Below, piece by piece: positions 1 to 8,302 of a stretch of 64,000 bases of DNA; within the stretch, counting starts at the first letter, position 1; each line of letters starts with the position of its first letter. The notes beneath the pieces were generated by a model. That model saw only the letters and a list, made by a program, of their open reading frames with translations, ran no database searches and was not told the DNA's origin. The translations under genes and the position numbers were made by a program. Origin of the DNA: Vibrio ostreicida (GTDB taxonomy: Bacteria; Pseudomonadota; Gammaproteobacteria; Enterobacterales; Vibrionaceae); assembly GCF_013074385.2 (NCBI RefSeq), contig NZ_JABEYA020000017.1, positions 62,001 to 126,000 of the forward strand, written 5' to 3'.

Positions 1-1
1 A

Positions 2-457
2 ATGGATTATGTGGGCCTTCCGCTGAAAGAAAGCTTACCCATTGTTGTTAATCGTCTGAAAAAAAAGGGGTTAATGCCCCGTATTAAGGTGATTGCATCT
101 GGAAAGTTGATTACGCCTTCTAAGGTGGCTTGGGCGATTGCACTCGGAGCCGACTTTGTGGTCTCTGCGCGAGGCCACATGTTTGCCTTAGGCTGTATTC
201 AGGCGCTGCAATGTAACAAAGATACCTGCCCCACGGGGATAGCCACCCACAGCTCTCGGCTCCAACAAGGTCTTGATGTCGAAGATAAAACACAGCGTGT
301 CGCGAACTACAACAAGTATATTCACTATGGGATTGGCCTGATCGCGCATTCCTGTGGCGTGACTAATGCGCGTGAACTTGGCAGAGAACACATCAGAATT
401 GTTAAAGAAGATGGTTTGTCAGTTGCGCTCGATCAGTTATACCAACAGCATCATTAG
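2..457 (+). CDS. Glutamate synthase-domain protein, C-terminal part (gene starts left of window)
   Basis: This is the last 151 codons of a gene that enters from the left edge. It matches the FMN-binding central domain of glutamate synthase and of the stand-alone 'FMN-binding glutamate synthase family' proteins. The sequence shows a ring of residues typical of the barrel end (IASGKLITPSKVAWAIALGA) and a C-x5-C-x4-C pattern at residues 65, 71 and 76, the three cysteines that bind the 3Fe-4S cluster in glutamate synthase. Only about 75 residues follow the cysteines, with no GXGXG beta-helix domain, so a short stand-alone family member of roughly 500 residues is more likely than full-length GltB. 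The substrate of such short members is not settled. The first ATG in the window is not necessarily a start. Confidence 0.8.
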   Translation: MDYVGLPLKESLPIVVNRLKKKGLMPRIKVIASGKLITPSKVAWAIALGADFVVSARGHMFALGCIQALQCNKDTCPTGIATHSSRLQQGLDVEDKTQRVANYNKYIHYGIGLIAHSCGVTNARELGREHIRIVKEDGLSVALDQLYQQHH

Positions 458-781
458 AACGCTCGGTTGAGCCGCTTCTTTAAGAGATAAAAAATACATC
501 AGTTTCGTCGAGTTCTGTCTTGATGACAGCGGCACGCACACAATTCTATATTTTGCGTCACTTTGATGCCCAATACCCACCACTCTTGAAATGACCTTAT
601 CCTGCTCGTTTTTTCGTGTCACTATGTCTTTTGTAATTCAGTTGCGCTTGCTGAATGCATTCATCACTCCAATATGTACATTGTTTGATATCGATCCTGC
701 TGCGATAATTCCGCCCACCTTGAGTTCTGGTAAACCAGTGACTTAGGAAGAATTTTAATTGACCAAATAAGGGAGTGTACC
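458..781. other. Intergenic region, 324 bp
   Basis: No convincing gene or clear terminator was seen between the glutamate-synthase-like gene and the flavoprotein. The last part holds the ribosome binding site GGGAG at 771-775, which fixes the GTG start at 782. A promoter for the flavoprotein operon is expected here but no clear -35/-10 pair was recognised. Confidence 0.5.
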
Positions 782-2365
782 GTGTCAATTGCTGCGCAAG
801 ATATAGAGAACAGGCAGCCTAACGTTCTATTTAGCGGGCTTGGTAACCATTGTCGTACTGCCACTCAAACTCTCCAACCTGAGTGTTGTCATGAGCTTCA
901 AACCATTATCACTCAGGCGTTTCAACGTAAGCAGCCTGTGTATCCGATCGGCAAAGGTAATAACTGGGGGTACGGGTATAGAACGCCTCCTAGTGATGGT
1001 TGTATTTTACTTGATCTCAGTCAGATGAATCGAATCATCGGTTTTGATAACGATTTGGGAGTGATAGAGATTGAGCCGGGCGTCACTCAGGGGCAGATCG
1101 CCGATTATCTGGAGAATACGCCATGGATGATTGACTGCACGGGTGCAGGACCCAATACCAGTGTGATGGGAAATGTCCTTGAACGTGGATTTGGGCATGG
1201 TTCGACAGGGAACCGCAGCCAGCATTTTATGATCAGTGAATTAATTTTGGCCCATGGTGAAATGATTCACTTAGATAGAAGTAGCAGGTACTGTGGGCGA
1301 GCGGGGTTATCTGCCAACCTTCACGAGCTTTTCACACAAAATAACCTTGCGGTGATCAGTAAAATGAAGTTTGAACTGACGCGCAAGCCTGAGAGTAGCC
1401 TGCGCTGTTTGGTGCGCCTGAAGTCTGCGGCAGACCTGCCAACTTACATTGAGACGATGCGCCTCCTTAAATTAGAGGGCACTATTGATGGATTGCCTCA
1501 TTTAGGTAACACCTACCGTATGCTAACCATGATGGAGCGCTTTAATTTTGAACGCTGGGACGGCAAAAAGGGGGCCGACCAAACCGACATCGATCAATTG
1601 TGTACTCGATATAAATTGACACCATGGTCAGGTGCGTTTGTGGTGACAGGGAGCAAAGGGATCGCTAAAGCCAAAGCCAAGCGGATTAAGGCGGCACTTC
1701 AACCGTTCGCTAAGGTCGATATTGTCAGTTTGAAGAAGCTAAAGCAACTTGACAGACTTACGAAATGGATGACGCCAACACTGGGTTTTCTTCAGGGATA
1801 TCGACGTTTTCAGAACAGCCTTAGTGAGTTTACTGAAATGATGGATATGCTTGAGGGCAACCCAAAAGATTTAGCGCTTAAGGGGTGCTACTGGCGGTAT
1901 CGAGGAACGATACCCGATAAGATGAACCCCGTCGCTGATGGCGCTGGATTTTTTTGGGTTGCTCCTACTTTGCCTATGTTAGGAGAAGAAGTCGACAAGT
2001 GTATGCGCCTTTCAAAACAAGCTTTCGACAAAGCAGGGTTTGAGTTTGGAGTCACCCTGACAGCCGTCAATGCTTATATGTGTCAGGCTATCGTAAGTGT
2101 TTATTATGATTCGGGTAATCAAGAAGAAGTTGAACGAGCAACGGAGCTGACGAGTAAACTTCGGGATCTCTATCGTCGCCATCAGTGGCCCTGCTATCGT
2201 CGTTCTGTCGATGAGATGCCATTCGACATCGGGCAGGAGCTTGAAGGTGATGCGCTCAAGCTTCGTTTCCTTATAAAAACCGCTTTTGACCCCAATAACC
2301 TAGTGTCACCCGGCCGCTATCAGATAAACAGCTGCCCCTCATATTCCACGGAGATCCATCAATGA
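782..2365 (+). CDS. FAD-binding oxidoreductase, 4-cresol dehydrogenase/vanillyl-alcohol oxidase family
   Basis: A 527-residue flavoprotein. The N-terminal half is a FAD_binding_4 (PCMH-type) domain, with a VYPIGKGNNWGYG segment and an FAD-pocket region around residues 120-150 containing NTSVMGN and a GFGHG turn like that of p-cresol methylhydroxylase. The C-terminus has DPNNLVSPGRY, the usual end of the VAO/PCMH family. These enzymes oxidise para-substituted phenols or aromatic alcohols; the actual substrate cannot be told from sequence. No signal peptide is visible. The start is GTG, chosen because GGGAG lies 6 nt upstream and no good ATG is near. The next gene overlaps by 4 nt (ATGA), so the two are translationally coupled. 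No cytochrome subunit gene like that of p-cresol methylhydroxylase is adjacent, so an oxidase or a different electron acceptor is possible. Confidence 0.8.
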   Translation: MSIAAQDIENRQPNVLFSGLGNHCRTATQTLQPECCHELQTIITQAFQRKQPVYPIGKGNNWGYGYRTPPSDGCILLDLSQMNRIIGFDNDLGVIEIEPGVTQGQIADYLENTPWMIDCTGAGPNTSVMGNVLERGFGHGSTGNRSQHFMISELILAHGEMIHLDRSSRYCGRAGLSANLHELFTQNNLAVISKMKFELTRKPESSLRCLVRLKSAADLPTYIETMRLLKLEGTIDGLPHLGNTYRMLTMMERFNFERWDGKKGADQTDIDQLCTRYKLTPWSGAFVVTGSKGIAKAKAKRIKAALQPFAKVDIVSLKKLKQLDRLTKWMTPTLGFLQGYRRFQNSLSEFTEMMDMLEGNPKDLALKGCYWRYRGTIPDKMNPVADGAGFFWVAPTLPMLGEEVDKCMRLSKQAFDKAGFEFGVTLTAVNAYMCQAIVSVYYDSGNQEEVERATELTSKLRDLYRRHQWPCYRRSVDEMPFDIGQELEGDALKLRFLIKTAFDPNNLVSPGRYQINSCPSYSTEIHQ

Positions 2366-2934
2366 TTTTATCGAGCAAGCGTCTTTCCAGCCATGAAGAT
2401 TTGTTGGAGTTTGCCAAGCAATACAAATTGATTTCAGGGAACAACAATTCAGTCGAACTGCTTAGAAAACGCTCGTTTGTTGGGGCATTTTATAACGCCA
2501 AAGGGAAAATGTGCGCAGGGTTTACGATAAACAGCGACAGCCCGCTCACGTATTTACACGATCTACCCAAAGACTTAATTCATCCATTGACCCATGCCGA
2601 CAAAGAAATCGTTGAAGGTGGTGGACTTTGGGTGAACCCAGAATTGAGTGATTTTGAACGAGGTTATGTTTTTATTAAAGCGAGTTGGCAAGCCTACCGA
2701 ACCAAGAAAAAATATTTTATGGCAGGGGCAAAAAATCCCAAAGTCGCCTCCCGACAAAAATTTATTTATCCCAAAATACTGTTTGAAGGGGCAACCGAAC
2801 AATTTGATTATCTGTGCATATTGTATTGCAGACGTCACTACATATTGATTCAGATAGCCCTATTTTTCCTACGCTATTGGATAACACAACCTCTAAAAAA
2901 ATGGCTGAGGGGCGCGAAACAGGCAACAACATAA
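2362..2934 (+). CDS. Unrecognised protein coupled to the flavoprotein
   Basis: A 190-residue protein that starts inside the stop of the flavoprotein gene (ATGA overlap) and is therefore almost certainly made together with it. I do not recognise the family. The middle (about residues 70-125, with GGGLWVNPE and a basic stretch before YFMAGAKNPK) resembles the look of an acetyltransferase-like fold, but no acetyl-CoA motif is clear. Near the C-terminus (about 155-175) there is a hydrophobic stretch followed by lysines and arginines, which could anchor the protein to the membrane. A role as partner or accessory factor of the oxidoreductase is inferred only from coupling. A strong hairpin terminator follows directly. 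Confidence 0.6.
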   Translation: MILSSKRLSSHEDLLEFAKQYKLISGNNNSVELLRKRSFVGAFYNAKGKMCAGFTINSDSPLTYLHDLPKDLIHPLTHADKEIVEGGGLWVNPELSDFERGYVFIKASWQAYRTKKKYFMAGAKNPKVASRQKFIYPKILFEGATEQFDYLCILYCRRHYILIQIALFFLRYWITQPLKKWLRGAKQATT

Positions 2935-2937
2935 GCG

Positions 2938-2978
2938 AAAAACCACTGGGTGCAGAATAGCAGCCCCCAGTGGTTTTT
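2938..2978. terminator. Bidirectional rho-independent terminator
   Basis: A 13-bp inverted repeat (AAAAACCACTGGG ... CCCAGTGGTTTTT) lies between the convergent flavoprotein operon and azlCD. The T tract at the right arm serves the plus strand and the A tract at the left arm serves the minus strand. Confidence 0.9.
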
Positions 2979-2982
2979 GTGT

Positions 2983-3294
2983 TTAATAGGAGGTTCGAGT
3001 GATTGCGGCCACCGCTAAGCCGGCGGTAATGGATAGGAGAGGCCGTTTGAGAAAGAGCGTACCTAATGCCGTGATCAGCAGAGCCAATTTACCGCCTAGA
3101 TCGCTGGTTAGAAACATTGGCGCAATAATGGCGACCAACACAGAACCGGACATGGCAGCGATAAAGCGTTGGACTCGTTGACTGATTGGGACAAAAGACA
3201 TGATGTATATCCCTCCCCAGCGAGTAACGATGGTCACAACCATCATAATGACAATGAGTATCAAGGCCCCTGTTTCTGTCGTATTAATGTTCAT
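2983..3294 (-). CDS. azlD: AzlD-family branched-chain amino acid exporter, small subunit
   Basis: A 103-residue, almost entirely hydrophobic protein with about four membrane segments, the usual size of AzlD (small subunit of the AzlCD/YgaZH branched-chain amino acid exporter). The start ATG at 3294 is chosen over an upstream TTG because AAGGAG lies 6-7 nt before it. The gene overlaps the end of azlC by 11 nt, so both subunits are coupled. It ends just inside the shared bidirectional terminator. Which amino acids are exported is not visible from sequence. Confidence 0.85.
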   Translation of the reverse strand: MNINTTETGALILIVIMMVVTIVTRWGGIYIMSFVPISQRVQRFIAAMSGSVLVAIIAPMFLTSDLGGKLALLITALGTLFLKRPLLSITAGLAVAAITRTSY

Positions 3295-3997
3295 TATTTT
3301 CTCCTTCAATCAAGACCCCTGCAATGCCCCCAGTCAATGCCCCAACGATCACATGGCTATTTTCCGGCAAATAGAAAAAGGCACCAATGGATGAGATGGC
3401 GGCCAGAGTCCATATAGCGTAGGCCCTATTGTTTGTTTTACCTTCGAGTACCATAGTTAGGAGAAAGCATCCCATCACCATATCGATACCCAAAGATGAG
3501 GGGTCTTGAATCGCATTGCCAAAATAAAGCCCTATCCAGGTTCCGACAATCCAGAAAAACCACAGTGCGAGGCCACCCCCTAATAATATTCCAATCCCTT
3601 TTGATGGCTCGTTATTGGAAAATGCTCGCATTGACATCGCCCAGTTAGCATCAGAGGCAACCAGCATAATACTGTAGCGAGACACGGGACGGAGTGAACG
3701 TATATGCGGGTAGAGAGTCGCGCCAATCAATAAATGCCGAGCGTTGATCGCAAACACAGTGACAATAAGAGCGAGAATAGGCACCTGATTTCCCCATAGT
3801 TCCAAGACACCAAACTGAGATGCTCCAGCAAATACCATGAAGCTCATCAGCATGGCAGACACTTGACTCAACCCGCTTTGAGCAGCAGCAAGTCCAAAAG
3901 CAGCGCCAAAGATCACGACAAAGAAGGAAATAGGCAGTAAGCTAACAAACCCTCGCTGTACCGAGTCAAACTCGATTTGACGCTTATGATTGTTCAT
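3284..3997 (-). CDS. azlC: AzlC-family branched-chain amino acid exporter, large subunit
   Basis: A 237-residue integral membrane protein with an AzlC signature: FAGASQFG in the N-terminal third, followed by NARHLLIGA, both typical of AzlC/YgaZ. Several hydrophobic segments alternate with short loops. The start at 3997 has GGGAG about 6 nt upstream; a longer reading frame to 4039 lacks a good ribosome binding site. It is the first gene of a two-gene azlCD operon on the minus strand. No Lrp/AsnC or LysR regulator gene is adjacent. Confidence 0.88.
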   Translation of the reverse strand: MNNHKRQIEFDSVQRGFVSLLPISFFVVIFGAAFGLAAAQSGLSQVSAMLMSFMVFAGASQFGVLELWGNQVPILALIVTVFAINARHLLIGATLYPHIRSLRPVSRYSIMLVASDANWAMSMRAFSNNEPSKGIGILLGGGLALWFFWIVGTWIGLYFGNAIQDPSSLGIDMVMGCFLLTMVLEGKTNNRAYAIWTLAAISSIGAFFYLPENSHVIVGALTGGIAGVLIEGENNEH

Positions 3998-4478
3998 TTT
4001 AATCTCCCTTTTTATGGCTGGAATTAATTGCCGACACAATAGACTGGATTGTTCTGTTGGAAAAGAGAAAAATAAGAAATTTCTATAACAAAATCAGATT
4101 CATGATGATCATCTAGGTTAAAGATCAAGGCTTCCTTAAGGATTATTTATTGACAGTGAACTCTGTAATTAGTGTCATATTTGAACTGTTCAATCATTGA
4201 TAATGGCGCTGCCTGCGCTGTCTGCGCTGTCGCTGTCCTCAAGTGGTAAATAGACTTGTGTTGAGAACGGATAAAAACCAAAATAAGTCTGGTGATTTTG
4301 CAAACTCCCTGTATAGTTAACCCAGCGCTTTCAAATAATTAATGAAGAAATTAGTAATGTATTTTCTCAGTTAATTTTCAAGGCTACTCGTTTTGAATCT
4401 GGGATAAATTATATTCATAATTTAAGCGATAGTATTTGTTTGCAGCTTTATATTATTTAAATTTATACCGAGGTATCT
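3998..4478. other. Intergenic region between divergent azlC and csp, 481 bp
   Basis: This stretch must carry the promoters of azlC (minus) and of the cold-shock gene (plus). The 100-150 bp before the csp start are AT-rich and could be the long 5' leader usual for cold-shock mRNAs, but I cannot place the transcription start. A short GC-rich tandem repeat is at 4206-4239. No coding sequence was recognised. Confidence 0.5.
4206..4239. repeat. Short tandem repeat, 8-9 bp unit
   Basis: Units GCGCTGCCT, GCGCTGTCT, GCGCTGTC and GCTGTCCT follow one another directly in the otherwise AT-rich azlC-csp spacer. The repeat is imperfect and short, non-coding, and of unknown role. Confidence 0.6.
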
Positions 4479-4691
4479 ATGTCTACTAAAACGACGGGTT
4501 CAGTAAAATGGTTCAACGAAACAAAGGGTTTCGGCTTTATCACTCAAGATAACGGTGGTGCTGATGTCTTTGTTCACTTCAATGCTATCGCATCTGAAGG
4601 CTTTAAAACTCTTGCTGAAGGCCAAAAAGTGAGTTTTGATGTTGAGCAGGGTAAAAAAGGCCCTCAAGCGTTGAACGTTACTACTCTATAA
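4479..4691 (+). CDS. CspA-family cold-shock protein
   Basis: A 70-residue single cold-shock domain protein that binds single-stranded nucleic acid and melts RNA secondary structure. The two RNA-binding motifs are plain: KGFGFI (RNP1, residues 16-21) and VFVHF (RNP2, about 30-34), and the start SVKWFN is typical. The length is normal for the family. GAGG at 4470-4473 fixes the ATG. The gene is alone and is followed by its own terminator. Which CspA paralogue this is (cold-induced or constitutive) cannot be told; the long AT-rich leader upstream would fit a cold-regulated member. Confidence 0.95.
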   Translation: MSTKTTGSVKWFNETKGFGFITQDNGGADVFVHFNAIASEGFKTLAEGQKVSFDVEQGKKGPQALNVTTL

Positions 4692-4714
4692 CGTCGTCAA
4701 TGAATGAAATTTTT

Positions 4715-4745
4715 AGGTGTGGTGACTTGTCATCACACCTTTTTA
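4715..4745 (+). terminator. Terminator of the csp gene
   Basis: Inverted repeat AGGTGTGGTGAC ... TCATCACACCT closing on a 3-4 nt loop and followed by TTTTT, 24 nt after the csp stop codon. Confidence 0.9.
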
Positions 4746-4885
4746 ATGGCTTTGATTAGAGACCCTTACACAAACACCCCTAAAAGATCCCTTCATTAAC
4801 ACCGCTTTTGTATCCTTATTCTCCCACCCTAAAAAATAACGCAGGTTTTATTGTTACCTTTATTCACCAATCAGGAGATTTTCTG

Positions 4886-4951
4886 ATGGTTCAAACGTAT
4901 CCAGTAATAAATATCATTAGGCCCGCAATGCAGGTAAGAGGTCATTTATAA
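4886..4951 (+). CDS. Possible 21-residue small ORF
   Basis: ATG preceded by AGGAG at 9-10 nt spacing, giving a 21-residue peptide (starts MVQTYPVINI) and then TAA. No gene follows on the same strand, so it is not an evident leader peptide. Short frames with chance ribosome binding sites are common; this is listed only as a candidate. Confidence 0.15.
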   Translation: MVQTYPVINIIRPAMQVRGHL

Positions 4952-5076
4952 TTTCAATATATAACTATGATGGGTTGCGATAAAAACTACGGCGACCGTC
5001 TTGTACTATTGACGTCCAATTATAGCGAGTAGATGAGACTCCCTAAATGTTGATCAGACATTCGCCGCAGTGACGT

Positions 5077-6177
5077 TTATTGGCTCGGGTTATTTACACG
5101 ATCCCAAAAACACGCTTTAGTATTGCTTCGTTTGTCTTGCATCCAGGCAAAATTGCAATGGCTGTCATAACTGTAGCGACCTACATGCATACTATACGGG
5201 CCAAAAGAAAGGTCTTGTATTGATTGAAACTGGCCATTGTATAACACTGAAAAGTGGAGATGAGGTCCTGTTGATGAGCCTCCTTGACAGAGCGCTGTGC
5301 TCCGTTGGCTGGCGTAGGTCCCTAAACGAGTATTCTTGTCAACCCATGCGCCGTTTTTTACAGAAATGCCATCCATATGATAGTAATTGGTAGCCCAGCC
5401 GTCAGGGTGAGAAACTCTTATCTGACAACGTGAAAACACAGTCACGTATCCATCGTGAGCTGCAGTGACACTGTAAGTCTGACCGCCCCAGCTTGGCCAG
5501 TCATAAGACACGTCGACAGAAGACAGTGGGTAACCTGAACCTGTGTGGGAATGTGGGCCATTAGGAACCCAGTTATAACTTATTCGCCATGGCCATTGAA
5601 ACTCAGGTGCAGCTTTGTTCAAGACAGTTTCACGACTTTGTTGGTTGCTAAACCAATGTTGGTAAACCTCTTGCCACTGAGGCCAATCACCGAGGTTGGG
5701 CAGTGAATAAGCGATTGAATAAGTCGCGGCATTGTACGCCCGCTTGGACTGCCGGTTAGCATGGTAGTAGAGTTGAGATAAGCGATTGGCGATGTGCTTT
5801 ATATCCTCACTGTATTCTTTGATATCGCTGTTAGAAACCTTTTGTTTTGGCGACCATTTCTTATTGACCATTAAGGTGGTTAAAACGACTCTTGGATCAA
5901 CCCCAAATGCGCCACTCCAATGCAGCAGAGGCTCTTCTAACGCTAACCATGATTTTGCATCGGAAAAATCGTTATTCATGGTGAAAGGGCGATGATGAGG
6001 TTGGTAAACAAAACGTGTGTTTTTCAGCATTTGGGGCATGTTGTGTTCGACTAAACTTGCTTCATCGAGAGTTCCTATATCGATGGTAGGCATTAATGAA
6101 TGGGCATAGCTGTTTACACTGATACAAAAGCTACTCAGACCAAAATAGAGGGGTATTATGTAAAGGTATTGTCTCAT
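5077..6177 (-). CDS. LasA-type (staphylolysin) M23 metallopeptidase, secreted
   Basis: A 366-residue precursor. Residues 1-25 form a signal peptide ending in NSYA. A propeptide-like region of about 160 residues follows, then a catalytic domain very close in layout to Pseudomonas LasA: HSHTGSGYPLSSVDVSYDW supplies the first zinc ligands (His and Asp), SRCQIRVSHPDGWATNYYH follows, and TGPHLHF carries the HxH pair with the third ligand. Two cysteine pairs expected for a secreted enzyme are present. LasA-like enzymes cut pentaglycine and other glycine-rich peptides in cell walls or elastin. The start has GGGAG 6 nt upstream. The gene is monocistronic and divergent from cobB. Export through the type II system is likely, as for LasA, but that is inference. 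Confidence 0.9.
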   Translation of the reverse strand: MRQYLYIIPLYFGLSSFCISVNSYAHSLMPTIDIGTLDEASLVEHNMPQMLKNTRFVYQPHHRPFTMNNDFSDAKSWLALEEPLLHWSGAFGVDPRVVLTTLMVNKKWSPKQKVSNSDIKEYSEDIKHIANRLSQLYYHANRQSKRAYNAATYSIAYSLPNLGDWPQWQEVYQHWFSNQQSRETVLNKAAPEFQWPWRISYNWVPNGPHSHTGSGYPLSSVDVSYDWPSWGGQTYSVTAAHDGYVTVFSRCQIRVSHPDGWATNYYHMDGISVKNGAWVDKNTRLGTYASQRSTALCQGGSSTGPHLHFSVLYNGQFQSIQDLSFGPYSMHVGRYSYDSHCNFAWMQDKRSNTKACFWDRVNNPSQ

Positions 6178-6654
6178 GATTTTCTCCCGCCAACAGGTTT
6201 GCCGATAGGCACCTTACCTTGAGTAATAAAGAACAGGCACTATCGGCTTATTAATTTATAAATAAGGGTCTCGTCGGTGGCGTTTAAGGCTATGCTGACA
6301 ACAAGGTTGACGTTGTGATCTGCCCGCTAGCGACCGATTTTATTAACACTGTTAGTTTAGTTATTTAACGGTGCTATTCCGAAAGCCGCCCATTTTCTAA
6401 GCCGTACATTTGGCTAAACGCAATCGAGTAATGGGCGGCTATCAGCGAATAGTTGGCCTAATGAAATAGGGGTACTGAAAGTGTACACAATAAGATACGC
6501 CTTGTTCTGAGATGTAAATTTTTTTTGATTCAATTGTGAATAGTCGATTCACAGGGCGATTGCCACTTTTGACTATGGTCTAATCTTTTGGCGCTTCTGA
6601 TGTTTTTGAGCGCATGGTAAGCTACCCACAATTAAGTGCATTAAGGAAGACGAT
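6178..6654. other. Intergenic region between LasA-like gene and cobB, 477 bp
   Basis: It contains divergent promoters in principle and a structured inverted repeat at 6384-6440. No protein-coding frame with a ribosome binding site was recognised. Confidence 0.5.
6384..6440. repeat. 11-bp inverted repeat with inner hairpin
   Basis: AGCCGCCCATT at 6384-6394 pairs with AATGGGCGGCT at 6430-6440. The 35-nt interior holds a smaller hairpin (TAGCC ... GGCTA). There is no T tract, so it is not a normal terminator. It could be part of a small RNA or a mobile repeat; nothing further is visible. Confidence 0.6.
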
Positions 6655-7374
6655 ATGAACTTTCCCTATCAAAACATCGTGATACTGACTGGCGCCGGTA
6701 TTTCTGCTGAGTCTGGTATTGAGACGTTTAGAGCTCAAGATGGTCTATGGGAAGAACATCGCATTGAAGATGTCGCGACACCTGAGGGTTTTGAACGTGA
6801 CCCCGATTTAGTTCAGAATTTTTATAATCAACGTCGTTTTCAACTTCAACAAGAGGCAATCCAGCCTAATGCAGCTCATCTTGCGCTGGGTCGTTTGGAG
6901 CTGGAATCAGAGGCCACTGTGACGGTGATTACGCAGAATATCGACAACCTCCATGAAAAGGGAGGAAACCACCAAGTGATTCATATGCATGGTGAGTTAC
7001 TTAAAGCACGTTGCAGTGTGTCGAATCAGGTCGTCGAACAGACTCAAGCGCTAAAGATGGGCGATTTATGCCATTGTTGTCAGATCCCTGCTCAAATGCG
7101 CCCACACATTGTTTGGTTTGGAGAAATGCCCTTGCGTATGGGGGAGATTTATTCCGCATTAGAGCGCGCTGATCTCTTTGTATCCATAGGCACGTCAGGT
7201 GTGGTCTTTCCGGCGGCGGGTTTTGTTCATGACGCAAAAATGCAGGGGGCTCATACCATTGAAATTAACCTTGAACCCAGTGCGGTTGAGAGTGAGTTTG
7301 ATGAGAAGCGATACGGGAAGGCGAGTCAGGAGGTTCCCAAATTGGTAGACGAATTACTGACAATGACCCCATAG
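6655..7374 (+). CDS. cobB: NAD-dependent protein deacylase, sirtuin CobB
   Basis: A 239-residue class III sirtuin. The NAD-binding GAGISAESGI motif is at residues 13-22, the TQNIDNLH motif in the middle, and the catalytic histidine in MHGE just after it. Four cysteines (ARCS and the CHCC cluster) form the zinc site. The YNQRR stretch near residues 57-61 contains the Tyr-x-x-Arg pair that in SIRT5-like sirtuins binds succinyl-lysine, so desuccinylation as well as deacetylation is expected. The start lacks the N-terminal extension of the long E. coli CobB form. GGAAG lies upstream at normal spacing. It is convergent with the diguanylate cyclase gene, from which it is separated by 5 nt. Confidence 0.93.
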   Translation: MNFPYQNIVILTGAGISAESGIETFRAQDGLWEEHRIEDVATPEGFERDPDLVQNFYNQRRFQLQQEAIQPNAAHLALGRLELESEATVTVITQNIDNLHEKGGNHQVIHMHGELLKARCSVSNQVVEQTQALKMGDLCHCCQIPAQMRPHIVWFGEMPLRMGEIYSALERADLFVSIGTSGVVFPAAGFVHDAKMQGAHTIEINLEPSAVESEFDEKRYGKASQEVPKLVDELLTMTP

Positions 7375-7379
7375 GGGCA

Positions 7380-8189
7380 CTAGTTCGACGCCTTACTTGT
7401 ATCGGAGGATTTTTGCCTTTGTCTATGCTTCATTGCGTACATGGCACGGTCTGTTTTGATAAGGTTCTCTTTGAGGGTGTTAGGGGTTGAGGCTTCTATA
7501 CCAAAACTAAATAAAATAGTTTCTTCGCCCAATTCTAATTTTAAGCGATCAATAAACTGAGCGCCCTCATTATGGCCAACGACAATCACAAACTCGTCGC
7601 CGCCAATACGAAAGGCGTCGTCTGACGGTTGCAAACAGGCCCTAATTGCATGCGCAAACCGAATGATGGTCAAATCTCCACTCGCATGGCCGTGAGTATC
7701 GTTGACTTCTTTTAATCCATCTAAATCGATATAAATCAAATCGAATTGGCACCGAGTAATCGAAAAGAGGGCTTTTCGATTGTAAAGACCTGTTAACTCA
7801 TCCGTGAGGGCATTTCTCCGCATGCGCCTGACCAGTCGCGTGATACCAAATGCGATCAAAAGATAGGCCATTTGCAGAGTGCCATCCTCGATCAAGGTAT
7901 GAGTGAGCTCGTGTTGGTCGGCCCAACGTCCAATACTGGGAAACTCTTCCGCGATATCATAAATTTGATTGAGGAGCAAAAGCATGATGCCGGACTTCAT
8001 GTAAGGGTTACGGCTTGTGACATGGCGGGAGACGAAGAAAATAAACAAAAGAACCAATAACGTATTGGTTTCAAATATCACATCATGATAAGGCTTGGAG
8101 CCGAAATGATAACCGACCACGGTCACAAATCCTGCCAGCGCAGTAAGCACAGAGAAGCCGATAAGGAATCGTTTGTACTTTGCTGTCAT
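7380..8189 (-). CDS. Membrane diguanylate cyclase (GGDEF)
   Basis: A 269-residue protein. The first 120 residues hold four hydrophobic segments (about 8-26, 40-54, 66-77, 104-120) that form a membrane sensor region of no recognised type. A GGDEF domain follows, with DELTGLYNRKA at its start, DLDGLKEVND for metal binding and an intact RIGGDEF active site, so cyclic-di-GMP synthesis is expected. An inhibitory RxxD site four to five residues before GGDEF is not apparent (SDDAFRIGGDEF). No EAL domain is present. It stands alone, convergent with cobB and upstream (on the same strand) of nothing related. Confidence 0.88.
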   Translation of the reverse strand: MTAKYKRFLIGFSVLTALAGFVTVVGYHFGSKPYHDVIFETNTLLVLLFIFFVSRHVTSRNPYMKSGIMLLLLNQIYDIAEEFPSIGRWADQHELTHTLIEDGTLQMAYLLIAFGITRLVRRMRRNALTDELTGLYNRKALFSITRCQFDLIYIDLDGLKEVNDTHGHASGDLTIIRFAHAIRACLQPSDDAFRIGGDEFVIVVGHNEGAQFIDRLKLELGEETILFSFGIEASTPNTLKENLIKTDRAMYAMKHRQRQKSSDTSKASN

Positions 8190-8251
8190 GATGTCCCCGG
8201 TTTATAAGCCAACAACAGATACCAAACGAATGCCAATATTCAGAATGATAT

Positions 8252-8275
8252 AAAGCGGCTTAAGCCGCTTTATTG
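8252..8275. terminator. Hairpin between GGDEF gene and potD
   Basis: Perfect inverted repeat AAAGCGGC-TTAA-GCCGCTTT. It lies 28 nt beyond the potD stop in the minus direction, where it most likely ends the potABCD transcript. The U tract is short, so termination may be partial. Confidence 0.65.
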
Positions 8276-8302
8276 AGTATATAACCGAAATGGAAAAGTG
8301 GG

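Larger units (their letters stand above)
4692..5076. other. Intergenic region csp to LasA-like gene, 385 bp
   Basis: Apart from the csp terminator, the only thing noticed is a 21-codon reading frame with a fair ribosome binding site at 4886-4951. No terminator with a clear U-tract was identified for the LasA-like gene that ends at 5077 on the minus strand. Confidence 0.4.

Noticed and set aside
6384..6440. Integron attC (VCR-like) site
   Set aside because: No conserved attC core sites or gene cassettes are around it, and there is no repetition of it in the window.
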